Shown here: positions 26,805-39,294 of the stretch, piece after piece
How positions within the stretch are numbered: position 1 is the stretch's first letter
Layout of the letters: every line of letters starts with the position of its first letter
Notes under the pieces: model-generated
Database searches by the model: none
Told to the model about the DNA's origin: nothing
What the model saw: only the letters and a program-made list of their open reading frames with translations
Assembly: GCA_028023455.1 (NCBI GenBank)
Contig: JAQFVV010012499.1
Span: forward strand, 1,246,584-1,310,583
DNA from: Epiperipatus broadwayi
Taxonomy: Eukaryota; Onychophora; Udeonychophora; Euonychophora; Peripatidae
DNA: 64,000 nucleotides
Reading direction: 5' to 3'
Position numbers and translations under genes: made by a program

Positions 26805-27460
26805 GATTGATGGATAAATGAATAAATAGATAGATAAAATATAGAAAGATAAGGAGATAGATAAATAGATAATCAGTCTGATTTATTAGTGGTATGCAGA
26901 TAGATAGCTAATAGATGAGTGAAAGGTGGGTAGATAGATAAATAAATAGATGATTGAATGGGTAAATTAATTACACAAAAAGAGTAGAGTAAATTGGTGG
27001 TTAGATAAATAGATGAATGGAAGGCTAGACAGATGGTTAAATAGACAGATAGATAGATAAAAATATGTAGATAAATTCATAGCAATGTTGAATGGTTAGA
27101 TAAATAAATAGATGATTGAATAATAAAAATTTAAGTAGAAAGGCAGATGTATATATCAATATATTGGTAGATGGCAGATTGATGTATTGATGAATATATA
27201 GATAAATGAATTGATGGATAAATGGATAGACATAGATGGCTAGATAAATGAATTCATAGATAGGTAGATAAATAAAAAGATAAATAAACAGATGGATAGA
27301 TAGGTAGATGGATTAATATAAAGGTATACAAGTAGATAGCTAACCCATAATTAGATGTATGAGTACATAGATAAATAATTACTTAAATGGATGGATAAAT
27401 AAATAGATAGATAAACAGAAAGCCAGTCAGACAGATAGAAAGATAGATAAACACTGATCA
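26805..27460 (-). repeat. Same tetranucleotide array in opposite orientation
   Basis: From about 26,805 the plus strand becomes GATA/GATG-rich, the reverse complement of the preceding array, for about 650 bp. The ~45 bp junction (26,761-26,804) contains neither repeat type. The two arms together could form a very large imperfect cruciform. Confidence 0.88.
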
Positions 27461-27989
27461 AAGAGATATATATTCTTAAATTATTAAAAAACCAAACTTT
27501 TATTAATTATATATTCAGCTCACAATACTTTTAATTAAACACTGTCCTAACTTTTAATAAAATTTGAACCATTAGAATAAAATATCTGGAGAATTTTTAT
27601 CTGAAATATCTAAAATTCTTTCAATTTTTCATTTTTTAATTGTAAACATAATCTTTTTAAATTTTTGATAAATTTATTTCTATTGGACAAATATCCAGAA
27701 TGGTTCCACAGGCACTTTCAATTTTCTAAAATTGTTTATAGCTTGCATCAGCAATGGTTCAGAGGCTCCCACCAGTAGCAGTTCTAGAGTGTTTATGAAA
27801 ATATTTGATATATATATATATTGTGACCTTCTGAATGGGCACAAGTAATTAAGCTGTGTTACATCAGTAATGAATAATTGCATTGTACTAAAAAAAATGA
27901 AATCGCCTTAAAATTTTTCTATTAATGGCTCAAAAACTCATATGTGGGCCAATTGTGCATTTTGGTTAGCAATTTTTCAAGCATTTATT
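27461..27989. other. AT-rich DNA with a GC-richer patch
   Basis: The patch at 27,695-27,790 (GTTCCACAGGCACTTTCAAT, GGTTCAGAGGCTCCCACCAG) lies in a 67-codon minus-strand frame. I find no recognised motif. It could be the edge of the long repeat that follows. Confidence 0.35.
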
Positions 27990-30900
27990 GTTATTATTAT
28001 ATTTTGATAGTGTTTAATACAAGAAAGGGGGTGGATTATTACAGAAAGTGTTATAATAGTAGTTGGATTGATGCAAGGTTTGTTTTATTTATTTATAAGA
28101 TAGTATTGGTGTGTTGAATGGTTTTCTGATTTATTATTCATTGACACCCATTTATTTACTAATATTATAGTCAGTTGTAACCCATAGACATATTAGGTAT
28201 GTTTTAGTTGAAATAATTTAATGTTCACATAGCAACGTATATGTATGAATGTATCATTATCTCATTTCCATGTCATATCCTAATTACAACAAACAATATC
28301 AATTTACAATAAAACATTTAAATTACAGTAATTATCTTTAATAATTTTGAAAAAATATATCTTCTTTAATGATTAATGCATATTTGAATTAGTAAATTAT
28401 TTGACCAACTTAAATAATATTATAAACCATTTTATTTAATAGCTAATTGATATTCATTTGTTTTAAGTTTGTAAAAAGTTATTATTTTTATTATTTGACT
28501 TAATTGTGAAGGTCAAGATAATTTTTTTTTTAGAAAAGATTTTTTGAATATTAATTGTTAAAAAAATGTGGGAGTAAAGCTTCTGCTGATCAGGTGACCT
28601 TTTTGATTGGTGGAGAGATATTTTTTTTAACTGATAGCTAATAATAGTAATAATAATAATAAAAAGACGTTATCTTTTGTAATTTCAACAAGTGTACTTT
28701 TTTCATTTTCTGCTGCTATCGATTATATATCTCTCTTGCAAAATAGTTTAAAGTGAAACTTTAAAACAACCTTTTCATGAAGCTCATTATTGGACCTTCA
28801 GATGTTTAAGATTTATAAGGAATGTTTGAATAAAAAATATAAAGGTATCAATCTTGCTTCTTTTGTCTAATTAAAACATTTAAATTAACACTTTCATTTT
28901 GTTTAAAGATGTGCTTTTCTGATACTAAAGTTATGTTATTTCATTTACTCTTATCTCCGTTAAAAAGAATATCAAAATGCAAGAACTTTATAATTTTTTT
29001 ATTACTATGTGTGATGTCTATAATGTTTCTTCATCATGGGAATATATGCAGACTTTTTTAACAAAATTTACTGTGATAAGCTCTCTGTTTGACTTATATT
29101 TTACAAATACAAAAGTGAAGTTAAAGTTTAAAAGGATATGTGTATTTGATTATGTGTTTGATATTTAATAATTATAGTGAATGCTAACTTTATATCTTAT
29201 TTTATGTTTATAAAATAATATGTGTTTTATTAAAGAAATAGAAATATGACTTACCCAGGATAATTAATTACTACTACTTACCAAATATAGATGTCTAAAT
29301 TGAATAGAAGGACTTTAATATTACATATTTTTGTTCTCTTCGATATACGGATATATGTGTTAATGTTTAAGGAAATACAAATTGCCTGTGGACAATTATC
29401 AATAATTTCTTAAAGTTAATAATGCAAATACCAATCTATAAATTATGAAAGGGAATATTTTCTGCAGAAAAATATGTTAAGTTGTCATTGAATTAAATAC
29501 TTGAGATGTGCTTAAAAATAAATAACAGAATATACCAATTAATAGTTGAAACTGTCTTTCCACGCATTTATTATTATAAACATTTATCATTATATGTGAT
29601 ATATAAATAAACTCTATTAGCGTATAGCTAAAGGACATTGGATGTTTACTAAATTAATTGTGAATTATAATTGTTTTGTCCTACAAGAACTTATTTTCTG
29701 TTTCATATTCGTATTTAAACACACATTTTGGGATTCATCTCCAGATCATTTAGTGAGCTTGAAAAGGAACTTTGCAAGTGAATATCTATATATTTTTTTT
29801 CAAGTTTAAAAGAAGAATGACTATTTTTTTTTATTATTTATTGTCAATAGTATATACACCATAGATAGTTAGACAGATTTAGTGTTGTATGTATTTAATA
29901 TTATATGTTTATTTAATTTGCGAGCTTCGAGAGCATCTCAGGATAGCCTATCCACGAAAACTATGCTAATGCCGGTAATATCACATTGCTTAAATATGAT
30001 TTGTTTTCTTTTATTTGAAAGTGAAACATATATATTTTGGGTATATTAGTAAAGAGGATTTAATCTTATATATCTCTTTTTTATCTCGAAGTGAGAATGA
30101 ATTTCAAGAGTAGCTAGAGAATTGCTATTTAAAGTATAAAAAAAAACTCATTAATAATAATTGTTATTATTTAGGTTTGAAACAACTGAATGTTTTATTT
30201 AAGCTAAAAGTTTATATTTTAATGTTATTTATCTATCGTAACTTTCGCATATTATATAACTTAGAATTGTTTTTTCATACTCTTATTTATGCGTTTGTGT
30301 GTCTATTTTGTGCAATTATTATATTTACTTAATAAATATTTAGTTTTAGCTATTTCTCAATATAAATTTCAGATGTTGTCATATTCTAAAGAATTGAAGG
30401 AATGAGTAATTTATCTGTGTATTTATCTGCCAGCATGTAATGCTAGATATGTAGAAAAGCTGTGAAAAAGGAAGTTATTCTTGATACATTCTATGTTTGT
30501 AGGGATGAAGGATTTTTCCCCTTAGTATATTTTTAAGTATTTTTCCATGAGTAGAGCCTATTTTCAATTGCATAAGTACGTATTATGAGATGATATTTAT
30601 GAAGTCAAGTGACATTTTCCCATTGTTTGTTTGGTGATGAGAAAAATTCCACCAATCGTGTATTTCAGATTCACATAAGTTATTGTTAATATAGTAGTTA
30701 AAGAGATTGTTTGCTCCTCATGTGATCGACTCCTCTTGAACGTATAGTTTGTATTATCATAAAATATAGCTCTGTGTAATTTAGTCAGTGGTCAGATAAA
30801 TAGTTAATATAAATTCTTTATTGAATATTAGAATAGATATAATGTTCTATTTGCTGGTAGGTGTATGACATTGTCCGAAATTAAATAATTATTTAATAAT

Positions 30901-32374
30901 TCCTGAATAAATTGATAATGTGTAGAAATATTGTTTTCTGTTATTATTGCATGGGATGTAATACACACGCATAATGTAAATAATATCGCGGATATAAAGG
31001 TATAATATTGCTAAGTTTATATATCTGAAAATAAACACTATATAATATATCATGTTGAATTTGCCATAAGTTAAAAATCATCGAATCATCCGTATGATTA
31101 GTGTTTGTTTCTATTTTATTTTGTATGCCTCAAATTGTAGGTATTTAAAGTGATTATTTAATTAAGATTATTTAAAGTTGCTCTCTTGATAGACAAATGT
31201 ATTAATTTGTTTTATTCCAACGGTTGATAGTATATCCTCTCCAAAAGTGTATATTGTGCCCAATAATATAATGTATGATTTATTCAGTGTTGTATTTTGA
31301 TAACAATTATTTAGATAGCCTGGATATTCAAAGTCAGAATATTAATGTATAGTTTGTTAGCTAATTTACGTTTATAAATATGTCAATAATAAATTGTGTA
31401 ATAAGTAAGGGGGGTAATCCTAAATTTCAATTAATAAATGTGCTTGTAAATTTTAAGATTAAGACAAAAGTCTTATTTGATATTAATTACTTTTAACTAA
31501 ACCTTAAGTGTAAATAAAAGCTTTGTTTATTATTTAAAACTGTGTCTCTAGTTGTTCTTATATGCATTCGAATCCTGGTTTCCACACCTCCATATTTCAT
31601 ACATCTATTATAAAATTAAATATATTATTTTATGGCTTTGATATTAAATATGCTAAGATCTGATAATATTGTTTCTAGATCCAAACATTACATGAAATAT
31701 TTTTACCACGTGATAAACTTATAAAAGTATTGCCTAGTTAAAGTATTATTTGGATGATGATGTGAGATTAAAAGATACCCTTTCTCCTTCACTATCTAAT
31801 CATTAGCCCAGTAACCATTATTCAATTTATTTCATTATATCTTATTATAATTTAGAGTTATAAATTACTGGCTAATATAGTTCTTAATCTAAGTGTGTTA
31901 TAGATTCCCTGAGATCTGATTTTGTGTTCCTAGATCAACATTGACTCAGCTATTTAGATTAAGTTGTGCTGGACAATAGAGTTATTTAGTGTTGTGCTTT
32001 TCTATTCTGTCAGAGTTACATTGAGCTATTATAGAGTGTAACTGGATGATGGAAGAGATCAAATTGAAATTATATTTTGTTAAATGGAATAAATAAAATT
32101 CTGCTAGTCTGTATCATCTGGTTAATTAATAAATAAGGTTTATATTTTATTTGATAGCTTATAGTATTTCTTCCTTCATTTATTTATATTCTCCATATGT
32201 TATGAACTTTCTGTAACCTCCCACTGAGTGAAGCTGTAGAATAAACATAAGTAAAAGAGTCTCGGCATTAGTTATGAATCAGATAAAATGATAAATCATT
32301 CTATTCATTAATAGAACTGGCGCCCTGGGCATTTGCTCATATAATGTACATGAGTGGTGATGTGTGAGTAGGTT

Positions 32375-32400
<26 letters not shown>
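27990..32400 (+). repeat. Long dispersed non-coding repeat R3, copy A
   Basis: About 4.3 kb that reappears inverted at 47,251-51,540. Reading inward from the TA tract, collinear landmarks include TGTAACC, GAGCA(C/A)ATGCCCAGGG(T/C)GCC, TTCTATTAATGAATAGAAT, GAGACTCTT, ATCTCTTCCATCATC, TTTCATGTAATGT and AACAAGTTGTT-like blocks. The match continues to AAAGGGGGTG near 28,030. The copies are substantially diverged, so this is an old repeat. It contains no long ORF. One short frame (28,977-29,168) resembles one in the other copy. It ends at a (TA)n tract. It may be a large non-autonomous transposon, but the family is unknown. Confidence 0.75.

Positions 32401-32462
<62 letters not shown>
32372..32462. 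repeat. (TA)n tract with short inverted flanks
   Basis: Two long TA runs. The first is flanked by GTTACAATA (32,372-32,380) and its reverse complement TATTGTAAC (32,407-32,415), so the run sits at the centre of a small hairpin. Confidence 0.85.
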
Positions 32463-32466
<4 letters not shown>

Positions 32467-34859
32467 CATATGAGAGGAAAACAATCTTTCAGACATGTAC
32501 TACTATTATTAATTTGTTTGCACTCCCCTGTTAATAAATGTTTTAAAAGCATAGGTAAGTCACCTATTCTTAGAGTTTATTTTTATGTAAACCAATATCT
32601 AATGACTGTGCTTAATTCAGGACTAGATTTTATAGTGCACCTGATAATTCAAATGACAAATTATTTGTACAAATATAATTCTATACATTGTAGGGAATAG
32701 ACAGTATCTCATCTTTAATTACTCCAAAATTTAAATGAATTGTTATATATTGTAACAATCCAAGAAATGAAAAGGTTTTTGAGAAAAAAAGGGAGAGCTT
32801 ATTCTAAATCTCACACATTGGTAATTAAATCTCTAACCTGTTATATAGAGAAAAAGGGAAATATAATTTATTTTAACTTATATATCATACTAATGGTCAG
32901 ACCGGGTACTAATTATATAAATCTAATAGATCATGATCACATTTCAAGACCACTAAACCCACCTTTAATTAACTAAAAAGAAATGCACCTTAGAATATTG
33001 AATTTATATTACATTTAGACCAGGGTGTCATCCCAAACAATGGAAAAAACCTGGGAGAATTTAAACACTTTTCAATATTAAGTTAAACCACAACAAACTC
33101 ATTGACTAAAAGCAATCTTGTATCATTAGCTATCAAAAATTGATCGTTTAAAACAAATAATATATTCTTTAAACAATATATTCCTCTTTTGGTAAATAGT
33201 TCATTAAATTTAAATGGTGAGAAATTAAGAAAAAAGAGAATGGAGGCTAGATTAACAAATAACAAAATAAATGTTTATCACACAATAATAAAATTTTCTA
33301 ATTAATTGCACTTAATGCAAATAAAGTGCATGTACTCTAGTTAAATTATTACTATACAAGTAATACAAATATTATTATATCTATTGGAATTTAGATATAT
33401 AAAAGTAAAATACACAAAGTAATTATAATTCTTACAGCATTTTAAATAATAACTTCTAAGAAATATTTTGAAAGTCTTTGTTAAGAGACTTTGTATAACA
33501 GTCCTTTTTGTTAAGCTTGACATTTATCAGCCTTCTGGTTTACTTCATAGTGGACATTACAGAGTCTATTTCTGGTAGATTTAGGTTCTTTTTTGCTTCC
33601 CCTTTTTAGAGACATTAAACTATTTAATAGTTGATTATAATTCAGATACACAATGGACAGAAGCTCTGATCTAAACATGGTCAGTAAGAGTTTGGTGTAT
33701 ACATAGCTAAGCTCTAATATTAAGTGATTCACTTAAGATTTTAAAATTCTTACTGGTGGGTGAGTCCAAAGAAAGTTTATAATGTTAAGCAATATTGCTT
33801 TAATAAAGATTTACTTCATCCTTAATATTAGACATTAAGGTTTACAAAACTTCTTTAGGTCACATTTATTCACTTACTGCACATATTCCGAGAGAGGCTT
33901 CCATTTGATATATATTTTGTGTAGACATATTATGTACTGTAGGGCAAACACAGCTAAAAAATGACAGTTTATATTTAATCATATTTCAGATTTTGATAGT
34001 GACTCTCCATATAATTCATTATAAATTACATTGTGTCTGAGTTAATGGATACCACCCTGGGATTTCAGCAAAACATCATCTGTAAAATTTTATAACACTG
34101 GATTGTATCCATTGCATATGGATTACTAAACCAATATCTTGATATTTGATGTACATACAATAAGTCTGAGTAAAGGAATGACAAAAGACTAATAAATAAA
34201 ATTTTAATAACCTATAATACTTAAATCAATCACTGACTAAGCTGAGCTTTCTCCTATTTTTCTGGATCTGGTTTTTAAGTTTCATTAGTTTAAAATAGTT
34301 ATGCACAAACTAACTTAATCTGATTGATGTTCTATCTATAAACAACTTAATCCAACTGGGTTTTATTAGATAACATTTTTTTTAACAGTTATAACATTCC
34401 TTGATTTTTATTTTTTTATTTTTTTTTTTAAATCATATTTTAAAGTCCTAACTTTTAAAAATGCTTTAACTATTTAAAAAATATTTTCTCGTTTTTCTTT
34501 TCTTATTTAAAAAAAAATTTCCAATAAAAAACATAAAGTCTTAATTATTATCTTTCTTAAAATCTAGTAGTATTTTTCTTATTTGATTGAAAGCAAAATA
34601 TAAAAGTAATTTTTCTTCTTTACAACTTAACTTGATGAACTTTTTTCTTTTTGTTTTAAAGCTGGCTTAAAACAAACTTAATAATTATCTTTTATTATTA
34701 TTTTTTTATTCTTTTAAAATTGGTTCAAAGTAACTCTATTTAGATACTTTCTTTAATTCCTACATGTGAATAGTCTTTTGTGATGGCTACAATATATATC
34801 AATTGAGGAATAGGGTTCTGTTCTATGAACAGGTGCAAAGAGCAACGAAATATCAAATT
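32463..34859. other. AT-rich DNA, no recognised gene
   Basis: Several 60-78 codon frames (32,470-32,700; 32,740-32,976; 33,511-33,732 minus) have no recognised motif. T-rich runs with TTTTTAAA dominate 34,370-34,740. A GC-richer patch at 33,018-33,060 (CCAGGGTGTCATCCC) is unexplained. Confidence 0.4.
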
Positions 34860-35690
34860 CATCCACTTATTCATTCTAAATTATTCATTACTCAGAACTT
34901 TATATATATTTCCCATTTTGTATATCATCCAGCACATCCTTAAATAATTAATTCTTTCTTTTTAGTATATATCCAATCCAATATTATTTAATCTATAATT
35001 TCCTCAATCGTTTTTTCCCTTTACTCATTTAAAAATGTTTTAGTTGTCATCTTATTCAATTAAATAACTTTTTTTTTATTCTCTTCCAAATTCACATCTC
35101 AAAGACTTCCAATCTATTCCAATTTTTGTACTCATTGTCTGTTTCACATCTATGTAATAATGCACTCCACACATAATAATTAATCTTTTTTCTTAATTCT
35201 TTCTTCAAAGGATCACAAAATATTTTCTCTCTCATAATAAATGTATCTTTTTCCAATGCTATTTTCTTAACCCCATCTTTACTTCTATTCTCACTCAACT
35301 AACTATCCATGTACCAAAATCCATTCACCTGTTAAATTATGTTATCATGTATGTTAACTTGTATTTTTTGTATTTCTTTCTATCCATAAACATTTTGCTT
35401 TCTTAACATTACTAACTACTATATCATTCATCTATATTATTCAATATATTCTGGAGACTCTTTTTATTCTCAGCTATGAGATCTACATCATTTCTAAGTT
35501 TCACACATTTTATTATTCTACTTTCAATGTTAGTTCTTACTCAATAAAAATATTTATCTAACATGTCTTCTAAATAGACATTAAAAAAGCACAGGTGAAA
35601 TAGAACTTACTTGTCCAACACCTCTTTCTATACTGACATCCTCAGACTCAAGTCTGATTTTTATTTACATATATTCTTGTATAATATGTA
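34860..35690 (-). pseudogene. Decayed LINE reverse transcriptase fragment, family A
   Basis: Second copy of the family at 1,640-2,450, same strand. In order on the minus strand it shows the RT block seen as ERGVGQVSSISPVLFN (near 35,630) and NDVDLIAENKKSLQN where FADD should be (near 35,490). SENRSKDGVKK-IALEKDTF follows (35,298 onward), then a C-terminal block KKINYYVWSALLHRCE. The GVRQG and FADD motifs are both mutated. The frame is broken repeatedly. Dead and 5'-truncated. Confidence 0.8.
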
Positions 35691-35790
35691 TTTCCACATT
35701 CACTTCCTCAAATCTCCAGTCTGATTCTTAAATATATAAATATAAAAAAATCACAGTGCATAATGCTATACCAAAATAAATATACAAATA

Positions 35791-35967
35791 TTAAATCACC
35801 TCACATGTTTAGGAAATCCAGTACCATCCTCTATAAACTAATATATAAACACATTAGAGTTCGTATTTCATTCTGAGACGGCTATTTTGAAATACGAACT
35901 CTAATGTATTTATATATTACTTCACAGAAGGTGGTACTGGATTTCTTAACCACATGGAGTAATTTAA
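35791..35967. mobile_element. Fold-back element with ~80 bp arms
   Basis: Bases 35,791-35,870 are an inverted copy of 35,888-35,967 with scattered mismatches; the inner block TTAGAGTTCGTATTTCA is perfect. The loop is about 17 bases. It lies immediately beyond the 3' end of the RTE, separated from it by a TA tract. Confidence 0.8.
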
Positions 35968-35993
35968 TATATATATATATATATATATATATC
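35968..35993. repeat. (TA)n tail of the RTE element
   Basis: The minus strand reads stop codon, then TGA and a TA run. RTE elements usually have a very short 3' untranslated region ending in a simple repeat, so this tract is probably the element's own tail. Confidence 0.7.
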
Positions 35994-35994
35994 A

Positions 35995-37576
35995 TCAACC
36001 ATTATCAATCCACTGCAGAATGAAGGGCTCTCCAAGTTTAATCCATCTTCTCCGATCTTTAGCTTCTCTTCTCCACAGCACCCCTGCACATTTTCTTATT
36101 TCATCCATCCATCTCACATGTGGCCTCTTTCTGGGTCTTTTACAATCTCTTGGAATCCAGTTTAAAATTTCAATTGTCCATCTATTATCATCTCTTCTAG
36201 CAATATGTCCAGCCCAACTCCATTTCAATCTTTTAATTTTTTCAATAAGGTCAGTAACACCTGTTTGTTGTCTTATCCATACATTGCGTTTTCGATCTCT
36301 TCTTGTTACCCCCAACATACATCTCTCCATACTCCTTTGAGTGGTCTGAAGTCTCTGTATTGCTCTTCTATTAAGTGTCCAAGTCTCAGATCCATAAGTA
36401 AGAACTGGTAAAACACATTTGTTAAAAAACATCCTTTTCAAACACATAGGCATATTTCCTTTTAATATCAAGTTATTTCTACCAAAAGCACTCCAACCAA
36501 GTTTAATTCTATGATTAATTTCCTCCATTATGTTTCCATCTGTATTAATAATCTGACCAAGGTATTTGTAACTGTTAACTTCTTCTAATTCTTCATAATC
36601 AATCTTTATTTTCATATTTTGAGCAAATCGATTAAACATTACTTTAGTCTTTTTAACATTTATCTTTAGTCCTACTTTTCTACTTTCATTTGCTAACTCC
36701 TGCAACATTTTCTGCAGCTCTGAAGCATTATTTGAAAAAACAACTACATCATCTGCGAAATTTAAATGACTTAAATACTCTCCATTTACTTTCACTCCTT
36801 TAGTTTCCCATTTTAATCCACAAAATACTTCTTGCAGCACTGCTGTAAAGAGTTTTGGAGATATGGAGTCACCTTGTCTTACACCTTTCTCAATGTTGAT
36901 TTCTCCAGTATCATTATATAATCTAATTGTTGCTGTTGCATTTTTATAAATATTCTTTAAAATATGACAATATCCTGGATCTATACCTTGATGATCCAAT
37001 GCTTTAATCACTGAAGAAATGTGTATAGAATCAAATGCCTTTTCATAATCTACAAATCCAAAACATAATGACAACTCATATTTGTTTGTCCTTTCTATGA
37101 CTTCTCTCAATACCTGGATATGATCTATTGTACTAAAACCACTTTTAAATCCAGCTTGTTCTCTTGGTTGGTGGAAATCCAAAGTTCTCTGTAGACGAGT
37201 TGTAATTATCTTGGTAAAAATTTTATATAAAACTGATAAAAGGCTGATAGGTCTGTAATTTCTAATATCTTCTTTATCACCTTTTTTAAAAAATTAATAT
37301 TATTATTGCATTCTTCCAATCTTCCAGTACATCTTTATCATTTAGACATTTGGTATATAACTTTGCTAAAATTGTTTCTATTTCTTCACCTGCTTCTTTT
37401 AATATATCAATTATAATTTCATCATTTCCTGGAGCCTTTCCTTTCTTCATACACTTAATTGCATGTCTCACTTCTTCATTTAAAATTCTGGGCAATTCGG
37501 AAGATGTAATAGATATAGGAGGTACTTGTTCTTTATTACTATATAATTCTTGATAAAAATCTTCTACCAATTTCAT
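35995..37576 (-). pseudogene. RTE reverse transcriptase, one frameshift
   Basis: The upstream piece (37,576-37,286) has LVEDFYQELYSN and CMKKGKAPGNDEI, the block before the fingers. A shift in a T/A run near 37,288 leads into a frame that runs open to 35,995. This contains RNYRPISLLSVLYKIFTKI (no ATG there), FVDYEKAFDS with the first catalytic Asp, GVRQGDSISPKLF, and FADDVVVF with the catalytic Asp pair (36,759-36,748). After these come YKYLGQIIN, LPVLTYGSETWTL and a C-terminal WAGHIARRDDNRW block. All core RT residues are intact. It would copy element RNA from the nicked target. Only the frameshifts argue against activity. Confidence 0.9.
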
Positions 37577-38872
37577 GATGTCATCTCTCTTTTTAGTAAT
37601 AATTCCATCTTTTTCCTTATTGCAGATATAAATTTCCTACCAATACCAAAATGTTGTTTAACATTCTTGAGACTTTTATTTTCTTCTACAGCTTTCCTTG
37701 CTATTTCACAGTTATACTTTCTTATATCATTTTCAACTCTTTTCCGTACCATTTTACAAAATTCGAGATATTCAATTCTTTTTAATGCATCATTTTTGTA
37801 TATCTTCATATTCCTTTTTTTCTTCATAAATTCTCTAGTCTCAGTAGAAATTTTATTAGTCAATTGCTGCTTTTTTCTACCAGCTATGTTTGTTGCAGTT
37901 TTTAAAAGTGTATCAGTTATTTTCATATTAATTTCATTCAAATCTGAATCATGTTCAAAATCTCCTAACACTTGAAACCTATTTGTAAGTTCTAATTTAA
38001 ATTCATTAGAATGTTTCTGAAGATTAGGAATATCAACTGTAAATATTGTTTTTCTTAATAATTTTTGTCTCTCTAGTTTTACATTAACATGTAACTTACA
38101 CCTTACTAATTGATGATCACTTCCTGTGTTAAATTTATTAAGAACATTACAATCTTGAAATATGTATTTTCTGTTAGTCAAAATATAATCCAATTCTGCT
38201 GTACCTTCATTTGGATGCTTCCATGTCCATTTCCTTTTAACATTTTCCTCAAAAAATGAATTCATAATATAAAGTTTTTCTTTTTCTGCAAACTCCACAA
38301 GTCTATGTCCTCTCTCATTTCTATTACCATAACCAAAATTACCTACAGCACTTTCATCTTTCATTTGTTTACCAATTCTAGCATTAAAGTCTCCCATAAC
38401 AATTTTTAAAATGTTGTTTACTCTGATCAAAAGCCTTTTGTACATCCATATAAAAATCTTCTACTACTTCATCACTATGAGAACTTGTTGGGGCATAAAC
38501 CTGAATTATCTGCATTTGGTATCTGCTATTAAGTTGTATAACTAATCTTGCCACTCTGTCCGATACACCATCAATCTCCACAATATTGTTCTTCCATTTT
38601 TTATTTATAATGAATCCTACTCCACTTGTATTTCCAATATGTGTGCCTTTATAATAGAGTATATGTCCACTTTTTAAATCAATTGTTTCTTCACCTTTTC
38701 TTCTAACTTTACAAAGTCCAATAATGTCCCATTTAATATAAGACAGTTCTTCTTCTAATTCTTGCAATCTTCCTTCACTTGAAAGTGATCTGCAGTTGTA
38801 AGTACCTAAATAAAAAGTCATCATCAAATGGCAGCCTGGGTCTGCAATCAGGAGATTCTTAGCACTCTCCAT
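37573..38872 (-). pseudogene. RTE endonuclease domain and linker, frameshifted
   Basis: The first frame (38,872-38,384, 162 codons) carries the N-terminal APE-type endonuclease: GTYNCRSLSSEGRLQELEEE, IIGLCKVRRKGEE, GVGFIINKKW and IQVYAPTSSHSDE. A shift near 38,400 in an A/T run moves it into the frame at 38,445-37,573, which continues with GDFNARIG (Asp codon at 38,391), LDYILTNRKY and SDHQLVRC (38,121 onward). A second shift lies near 37,600. Family members have EVRR where this copy has KVRR (codon AAA at 38,710-38,708). The metal-binding Glu therefore appears to be lost by what could be one G-to-A change. The domain would nick the genomic target. It is probably inactive here. Confidence 0.85.
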
Positions 38873-39278
38873 CTTCGGCCACCAACCTCTGCCTTGGTTG
38901 GTGACTTTACAGCCTCCTGGGAATAATGGTCATGCTTTATTTTTGTCTGTCATAATTGTAAATATGTATTGGAAAAATATTTATCATTTACACAAACATT
39001 CATTCTGCCTTATCAGGCACTGAGAAGAAAGACCATGGTGTTTCTTGATCTTAAACTCAGAGGTAAAAAGCCAATAAACTCACCACGCTGGCTAATGCGT
39101 GTTGGTGAGCAGCCCATCCATGTTCGTATACTATATGAATAATCACATAGTAATAACAGCTGCAATGACAAGAACGTATGGAGTGGACATTAGGAATTTG
39201 CCCTGCTCGGTTCCTTTAAGGCCTCCAAGAGGAATCAAAGGGTCTCCTTTCAGTTAATAGCAAACTCCTTTCTGCAGC

Positions 39279-39293
39279 CATATATATATATAT
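39279..39293. repeat. (TA)n tract between RTE and PLE palindrome
   Basis: Short TA run separating the RTE leader from the left end of the palindrome. Confidence 0.8.
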
Positions 39294-39294
39294 T

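Larger units (their letters stand above)
35994..39280 (-). mobile_element. Near full-length RTE non-LTR retrotransposon
   Basis: About 3.3 kb, the usual size for RTE. From 5' to 3' on the minus strand it has a GC-richer leader (~39,280-38,880), an APE-type endonuclease (38,872-~38,050), a basic linker, a reverse transcriptase (~37,290-~36,300) and a C-terminal domain. The stop codon at 35,995 is followed almost at once by a TGA/TA tail. It encodes the proteins for target-primed reverse transcription. The coding frame is broken by three single-base shifts but no in-frame stops were noticed, so the copy is young. Decayed relatives lie at 5,320-6,260 and 14,150-15,130. The 5' boundary is inferred from the drop in GC and the start of a TA tract. 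Confidence 0.88.

Noticed and set aside
27680-27883. 67-codon minus-strand frame (LLLVGASEPLLMQAINNF)
   Set aside because: No known motif, no partner copy, and it lies at the edge of a long repeat. Not enough to call a gene.
32308-32496. 62-codon minus-strand frame
   Set aside because: Most of it is (TA)n read as Ile-Tyr.
33000-34360. Possible third copy of repeat R3 (block AGGACTGTTATACAAAGTCT on the minus strand resembles copy B)
   Set aside because: Only one short block matches and the flanks do not align collinearly.
36020-36411. Plus-strand frames of 106 and 68 codons
   Set aside because: They are the antisense of the conserved RTE reverse transcriptase C-terminus.
37550-37975. 141-codon plus-strand frame with hydrophobic residues
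   Set aside because: Antisense of the RTE linker; hydrophobicity comes from reading Lys-rich codons backwards.
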